A DNA stretch of 20,260 bases from Phanerodontia chrysosporium (lineage: Eukaryota > Basidiomycota > Agaricomycetes > Polyporales > Phanerochaetaceae), in contig MJGA01000123.1 in NCBI GenBank assembly GCA_001910725.1, forward strand, positions 1 through 20,260, read 5' to 3'. A program made the position numbers and the translations under genes. This document shows positions 14,474 through 20,260 of this stretch, one piece after another; the first letter of the stretch is position 1; every line of letters begins with the position of its first letter. The notes under the pieces are model-generated. The model was not told the DNA's origin. It saw only the letters and a program-made list of their open reading frames with translations, and did not search any database.

Positions 14474-17400
14474 TCAGAAGAATGGGCCGCCGCGAGCGTA
14501 CGGTGAGGCCGGCGGTCCCATGTGCCCGAGCTGAAAAAGCGTGATGGGGCGAATGAAGAGTTCGCCCCCGAGTCGGCCGTTGAGCCGAGCGTGACGGATG
14601 ATGGGTGCGTGGGGATGGAATTCGTCGGCGTGCAGGATCTCGTCGCAGATCCTGACGTTCTTCGGCGCGTCCGGGTGACTTGAGAGCGCGGCCCAGCGGT
14701 GGCGAACCTGACGCAGGGCCCACTGCTCGTAGCCGAATAGGTAGGGCGTGCCGTAGGTCTCCATGTAGGGGTACATGCACTCGAGGTCGACTTGGGTTGG
14801 GCGCGCAGCGAACAGACGGTCGCTGATCCAGGTGGGTAAGCCGAACGCGTGGGTGAGCTGCACGAGCTCGCCGAGCTCTCGCTGAAGCCGGCAGCGGCGT
14901 TCAGTGGCGTGCGTGAGGATCGCAGCTGCGACGGCAGCGTCTTGAGCTGGGTATGTCGCTGTGTCGAAGACTGTGAGGATGAACGGGGGCCGCGGTCCGA
15001 TGTGTTCGAGCGTGGGCGGCCCGACGAGCGTCGGCACCAGTACATCGGGCGGATAGAGTGGGATGGCGGACGGCGGCATGGCGAGCTGACGGCCCGCAAC
15101 AGCAGCGTGGGCAACGTCTTGTTCTTCATGCTGCTGCGGTGCCTCTTGTGGCTCGGGGGACGCGACGGTGATGGTGAAGGCGTGAACCTCCGGCATGGGC
15201 GTATGCATGCCGGTGGGGGTGGACGCGATGCTGAAGGGGGTGCTTACAGGTGTAGGCCCCTTCTTCTCTCGTATCTCTCCCTCCTCCAGCTCCTCCTCGT
15301 TGTCCCCCTCGTCCTTCGGGTCTTCGCATGCCATCTCGGCGTCGATGGTCTCGGGTGGCGAGTACTCACTCGTCGCGCTGCTGCCTGGGTAAGGGAGCAG
15401 TGCGTCGATGTCCATGAGTGGCTCAGCCGCTGCCTGTCGTAGATGAGCTCCCCAGGGGACGAGTGCGAGGCAGTCGTGCTCGCCCACCTGCGTCTCGTTG
15501 GGCGCGTCTGCGCTCCCAAGTTCGGCGACGGCCTTGCGCAGAAGCTCGGGCTCGAGCTCCTGTGTGAGGCCTTCGATGAACGCTTGCAGCGGGTCGTCGC
15601 TGCTCACGTTTGCGGCGTAGGGCGGTGGTGCGTTGGAGCCGAAGCCTTCGCTGGCTTCGGGCTTCTCCTCGGTGCAGCTGACATCGTCGGTGTGATCGCC
15701 ATAGACAGTGTCGGGGTCGCCAGAGAGGTGAGAGTCAAGCGGAGTGTAGGGGTACGGAGGGATAAAGACGCGGCAAGGTGCCGGTCGAGCCAAGGGGAGC
15801 CGGTTGGTCGAAGTCTCGGGTGAGGAAGTCGCACTGCGAGCGAGCGGCTCGCGAGCGGGCGTCTGCTCCGGCTCCTCGGAGGCTCGTTCGTGCCGGCGCC
15901 ACCAAGTCCTCCCCTGCCTATTCAGGCAGGCTCGAGTCTTCTCCTCTCGGGCGGCTTGTCTTTGAGCTGCATCCTCGGCCGCGGTCGGCACGAGGGTCTC
16001 GCAGAGCATGCCGGCTGACGCCTCAATGCGTCTGTCCGCAACGTCCTCGCGGATGGCGCTCTTGACGCGTCGGCGGAAGTCGCTGGGGACGAAATGGGCG
16101 TCCCAGAGCCATGTTGCAGGTAAGTCTTCGGTCTTCTTCCTTCGTCGCTGAACCGGTATCGTGTAGGTCGCGGCGGCGTTGTCGAGATACTCCTCGGCAG
16201 CGCTGCTGCTCGTGTTCGTCTCATCGTCGACGGTGCTAGCCTCGCTGGCATCGTCGTCGATGTCTTCTTCGGCTTCGGCGTACCCGGTCGCGACGTTGAG
16301 GTACGGCTCGTACCTCGGCTCGTGGACAAGGTGTTGCCCTCGGCGATGCTGCTCGGGCCAGGTCTCGGTGAGCAGCCCCTTCGGTGCCCACTGCCCGTCC
16401 AGCAGCTTGAGTGCCGCGGCGTCCGTCCATGCCCGGATGGTGAGGCGTCGGCTTGGGTCCAACCGGTACGTTCGGCGGCGTGCTCGTTCGACTAACGCCC
16501 CCATCTGCTGCAGGAGCGGGTCGCGGAAGGCTGGCGGCAGGTACCCCGGCTGCGCGAGGGTCAGCAGCGTGCTGGGCGACGGCGTGCCGGCCGGCGTCCA
16601 CATGCGTAAGCTTCCCTTGTACGCCGTGGCCGGTGCGCATCCGATGCGGGCCTGGATCGTCGCGGGAGCGGTCCAGCGCAGCGTCGTGGTGTCTTCGCCC
16701 GGCGGGTGCAGCTCGCAGGCCATCTCGTCGACCTGGTAGGTGACGTGGATAGGCGGCCAGCGCGGGTATGGTACTTGCGGCGTGGCGACGGCAACTGTCG
16801 CCTCGTTCGGTGGCTGTGGGATGTCGATACGTCTCGGGACGGTGAGTGGCCAATATACGAGCTGGTACTGACTCTTCAGGCTCGTTGCTTTCGGATATGC
16901 TACCTCCCCGAGAACGTTCTCGTGTTGGTAGCATACCGAAAGCATTTCGACGGTGTCGCCGTCGTCCTCGGGCACGAGTGCGGCGATGACCGGCGGCACC
17001 TCGATGCTGTAGTAGAGCGAGCAGTGGTCGTCGATCGGCGGCATGGTGGCGATGCGCGCGTTCATCGCGCTCGTCGCCCTCGAGTCGTGCGCAGGCGAGA
17101 ACGCGATGCGGATGGCGTCGGCGATGCCGAGCTGCTGAGCTCGGTCGAGCAGCTCGCCGAGCTGCGGGTGCTTGGCGCGGTTGACGGTCCAGAGGGGGAC
17201 CGACATCGTGTTGGGTGCAGCTCGGGGAGGGCGAGGAGCTGTCTGGGTGAGTCGTTTCGCCCCCTCTATGGCCTTATATGCGTTTGACACGCCTTGTAGA
17301 CGCTCCCAGGAGCCTTCCTCGGGCTCACTCGAATATTCGGGTGGGCCCTCCTCTCTCTCGGCGTACACCAGCACCTGTGGGACGTCCTGCGAGGCGTCCC

Positions 17401-20260
17401 AGGGCGTGTTTGGTGGTGTTGGCATGGTCGCGCAACCGCGATCTTGAGTCGACGGAGGCATCTCGAGCCCCAGGTGCGTCGAATCTGCTTGCTGTAGTGC
17501 TTCGGCCACTTCGTCGATGGCTTTGCTGACCTCTTGCGTGCTGAATAGCAGATCTGGATCTTCGAGTTGAGGCGTGGCGAAGGTGCGCCACGATATCGCA
17601 TCGCGCGCAATGGAGGCGCGATCTGGCACGGAGAGCGGTTTCCGGGGTCCTGGTGAGTTCTCCATTCGCCTGCCGAGCCTGTCGGCGGTCTCGCTCCCTG
17701 CCTGCTGAGGTCTCCCATTCAGCAGGTCTCCCTGCAGGATCAGGTCTCCCAGACCGAATCCTGGGGTCTCCTGCCGGTCACCTGCGCACACCCCTGTGTG
17801 GCGCAGGCGGTCTGCTGGTCTGCCCGCGACCTGACCGAGCTCCTCTGCCTCGGTCAGCTGTCGTTCGCCTAGCCTTCGGACGAATCGTGGCAGCGGTTCG
17901 GCCGAAGGACCTTCTCGCAGCTGCTCGTCCAGCAGCTGCTTCAGGTACGTTCCTGTTCCTTCTCGCACTTGCGGCGGCGTGGCCCAGCCGAGCACGACTA
18001 GTCGAAGGTCGTGCTCGCGCTCGGCATAGCGTCGGTCGTCTTGCGGGTTGCGCCAAACATCGCCGGGTACGTACAATCCGTCTCTCTCGTCTCGTTCGAT
18101 CTGGGCTAATTGCTCTTGGTAGCAATGTAGCAGTCTCGCGCGGGCAACCTTCTGCACGAGCTCGTCGCTCTCTCGGCTCGGCTGCTGCAGCTTCTGCAGC
18201 AGAGCCTCAAGCATCCGCGTTGCCTCAGCTGGCGTCTCGGAGTCGTAGGTACGTTCTCGTCTTGGGAATCGATCGATTGGCTGATGCAGCCGTGCAGGTG
18301 GCTGCAGGTGGGGCGCAGTATTCCGCATGTACTGCCCCCAGAACTGCTCGGCAGTCGTGTGCGCGCTGTACACCCGAGGTACGTCATCTGAGCTTTTCTC
18401 GGGTTCGCTGTCTTGTTCATCGTCCCTATCTTCGGCGGCGTGCAACGATACCTCGCTCTCGCTGGGCGATAGCGGTACGAGGTCGGGTAGCGAGTCGGGT
18501 GTGGCCGAGCGTTCTTCGAGGTACGCTTCCCAGAGTCGTCGTTCGCGTCGTTTCTGAGCTCGCCTACGCTTTTTGCGCATTACGTACCATGACAATTCGT
18601 CCACTGTGCTGGACATACGTGCACAGGTGCGCTCCTGGTCCTCTACGTATGCCTCCAGGTCGCTAACTCTTAACAATAGCTCCTGGACCTCATCCTCCAT
18701 CTCCTTCCCGCTTGAAGTGTCTTCGGTGGTGGTCTCGCTGGTAAGCGAGTGTGCCATGACTTTGGAGATCCACCCGCCTAAGTACTGACCGGCCTTTTTG
18801 AGCCAGCCTGGCCAGGGATCTCCTCCGCCTTCCGGAAAATGGGAATCCTCATTGAGGAGAATTAACCCTCCAGGCATGGTGAGTTCTTCCTCGGTGTCGT
18901 CCAGTTCCTCTTCGCTGACATGCTGTTCGCTGGGGACCGATTGTCCCTCGCCTTCAGACTCCGTGTCGCCTTCGACCTCCTCAAGGCGATGCTTGCCCAG
19001 TATGTCCGTGCGCCACACGCTGCGCTGGGCGAGCGTGTCCGCGTTCTCGTTCACGGACATGGCCTCCACTTGCTTGGTCAGAGTCTCCTCGTCTTCGGAT
19101 CGTTTCGCTTGCTGACTCCTTGCCTCCTCCTCCTCTTGCGTAGGAGAGGGCTCCTCCGCCACAGGGTTTGCCTCGTCTGGTGCTTCCTCAATGCGCGCAA
19201 CTGCGTTTTGACGGGTGAGTGGTTTCGTACGCCTTGCTTTGAGCATTACTGAGTACGCTTCCACCCACGGCGAGACTTGCACGCTATGGCCTGAGGGTGT
19301 CTTCAACAGGTGCTGCCGGGTCGAGTCGAACGCTTGCGCCTGCGAGCGAGAGACGTACTCCGCGATCTCGGGATCAACTTGGTCAGGCGTGACCAAAATC
19401 TCGAAATTCACTCGCAGTCCCTTGTCCTTGAATTGCAGGTACGTCCCATCCAGCCTCTCGTCTATTGACACAAAGTTTCCGCGCTGCCATGGCCGTCCCA
19501 ACAGCAGGTCGAACGGTGCACGCTGCCAACAAAGACGTTGGCGTACGTGGTCACCGCGCCACAAGAGAGCGGGACGTCAGGCATGAAGCCTGACAGCACG
19601 CCTTCGCCTCCGTTGGCGTCGCCCATCGTGATCTGCTTGGTCACGTCCATGGGCCTGCTGAGGCAGTTCAGCCACACCTTGTGGTGAACAATGTTCAACT
19701 GCGACCCCGTGTCGATAATCGCAAGGATGGGTACTCCGTTGCACTCCATTCGCAGCTTTATGAGCTGTCCTCGGGTGCGTGGCGTGAACACCGTGGCTGA
19801 GAGCGGGTTGTCTGTGCCAACGTATTGCGCTGAAGGTTTGTCCGGTGGGCGCGCAGCTGTCTTCACCTTGATGACGTCCTGGACTTGCTGACTGACTTCC
19901 TTTGAGACAGCCAGCAACTCGCCGACGGCGACAGTCACCGGCGTGTTCAGGACCTTATCCAGGACGGACTTCGGGTTCACAAGCTGCTGCAGCTCGGGAG
20001 CGACGTGGCATGCGTTTGTCGTCGCGCTCTCGCTTGGGTTCTGCATCTGCCATAGGCACGTCCTCATCCTGCTTCTCTCGCTCCTTTCCCTTCTGACCCT
20101 TCCTTGCCTTCTTCGCCAAACTTGGGTCTTCGTGGAATGCGCTAGGGTCGTTCGGATTGAACGCTGGCTTGTGGACATCAACCGGTGTGGGGTTATATGC
20201 CTGGGCGCTGGACGCGAGCTGGAGCCTGCAGCGGCTCCTTGACTGACGGAACATTCTCCT
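14474..20260 (-). CDS. ORF1 C-terminal part (right unit), 5' end off the window and frame broken near the edge
   Basis: This is the right-hand copy of ORF1. From 19525 down to the stop at 14474 it is open and matches the left copy from the end of the retropepsin to the C-terminus. Upstream, a one-base deletion at 19526-19527 shifts the frame between the DTG site and the LLLG motif. Three further homopolymer indels (19996, 20203, 20224) break the Gag-protease linker. All breaks lie in the last 735 bases of the window and change only run lengths. I therefore read them as consensus errors rather than true pseudogene mutations, but the sequence alone does not prove this. Confidence 0.8.
16888..16942 (-). 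repeat. 55-base near-perfect inverted repeat inside ORF1 (right unit)
   Basis: This is the same structure as at 3931-3985, displaced by 12957, with identical sequence in both copies. Confidence 0.7.

Larger units (their letters stand above)
9009..20260 (-). mobile_element. Right Ty3/Gypsy LTR retrotransposon unit, 5' part cut off by the window end
   Basis: This unit carries the 3' part of ORF1 (entering at 20260, stop at 14474), the whole of ORF2 with RT, RNase H and integrase (14163-10135), the 3' UTR and the shared LTR. Over 12958-19525 it matches the left unit with no difference I could find. Its Gag 5' end and its own 5' LTR lie outside the window. Its 3' LTR is at the same time the 5' LTR of the left unit, so no target-site duplication can be seen between them. 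Confidence 0.9.
12958..20260. repeat. 7.3-kb direct repeat, right copy
   Basis: This is the second copy of bases 1-7305. ORF2 crosses the copy start at 12958 without interruption, which shows that 12957/12958 is not an insertion junction but the point where the window has gone once round the unit. The differences from the left copy are C deleted at 19526-19527, G inserted at 19996-19998, G deleted at 20203-20205 and G deleted at 20224. All are length changes in short homopolymers near the window end. Confidence 0.97.

Noticed and set aside
14164..15129. Extension of ORF2 upstream to 15129
   Set aside because: The first 655 bases overlap ORF1 out of frame and read as low-quality Ser/Arg-rich sequence, whereas ORF1 there looks like real protein. 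The first plausible AUG after the ORF1 stop is 14163.

Overview
The window holds one thing: a large Ty3/Gypsy-type LTR retrotransposon on the minus strand, present as about one and a half head-to-tail units that share one LTR. The reverse transcriptase, RNase H and integrase are of the kind common in mushroom-forming basidiomycetes (Agaricomycetes), with an FIDD catalytic box and GPY-type integrase tail. No host gene is visible, so the fungal assignment rests on the element alone. CpG-rich, uninterrupted reading frames argue against RIP-type decay and for a young copy.

Layout, in minus-strand (element) order. The right unit enters at 20260 inside ORF1 (Gag/protease plus a long extension), runs to the ORF1 stop at 14474, passes a ~310-nt gap, and continues as ORF2 (Pol, 14163 to 10135). 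A 3' UTR (10134-9891) leads into the single inferred LTR (9890-9009). The left unit starts from this LTR with a primer-binding site (9006-8989) and a complete ORF1 (8974-1517, 2485 aa). It then has the same gap and the first 402 codons of ORF2 (1206-1), cut by the window edge. Bases 1-7305 repeat at 12958-20260. I saw no difference until four single-base homopolymer indels in the last ~735 bases. The repeat unit is 12957 bp. With an 882-bp LTR this implies an element of about 13.8 kb.

The two ORFs together give a complete retrotransposition set: capsid-like Gag with zinc knuckle, retropepsin, reverse transcriptase, RNase H and a DD35E integrase. Three features are unusual. ORF1 carries about 1,600 residues of unrecognised, GC-rich sequence after the protease. 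ORF2 opens with a predicted membrane-spanning helix. The inferred LTR has three arrays of TTC/GAA units at 5- or 10-bp spacing upstream of its TATA box, which match perfect- and step-type heat-shock elements. The LTR also specifies an AUG-free, hairpin-rich leader of about 560 nt before Gag.

The tandem arrangement may be real (recombination between LTRs, or a one-LTR circle) or an assembly loop through identical LTRs. The window alone cannot decide.
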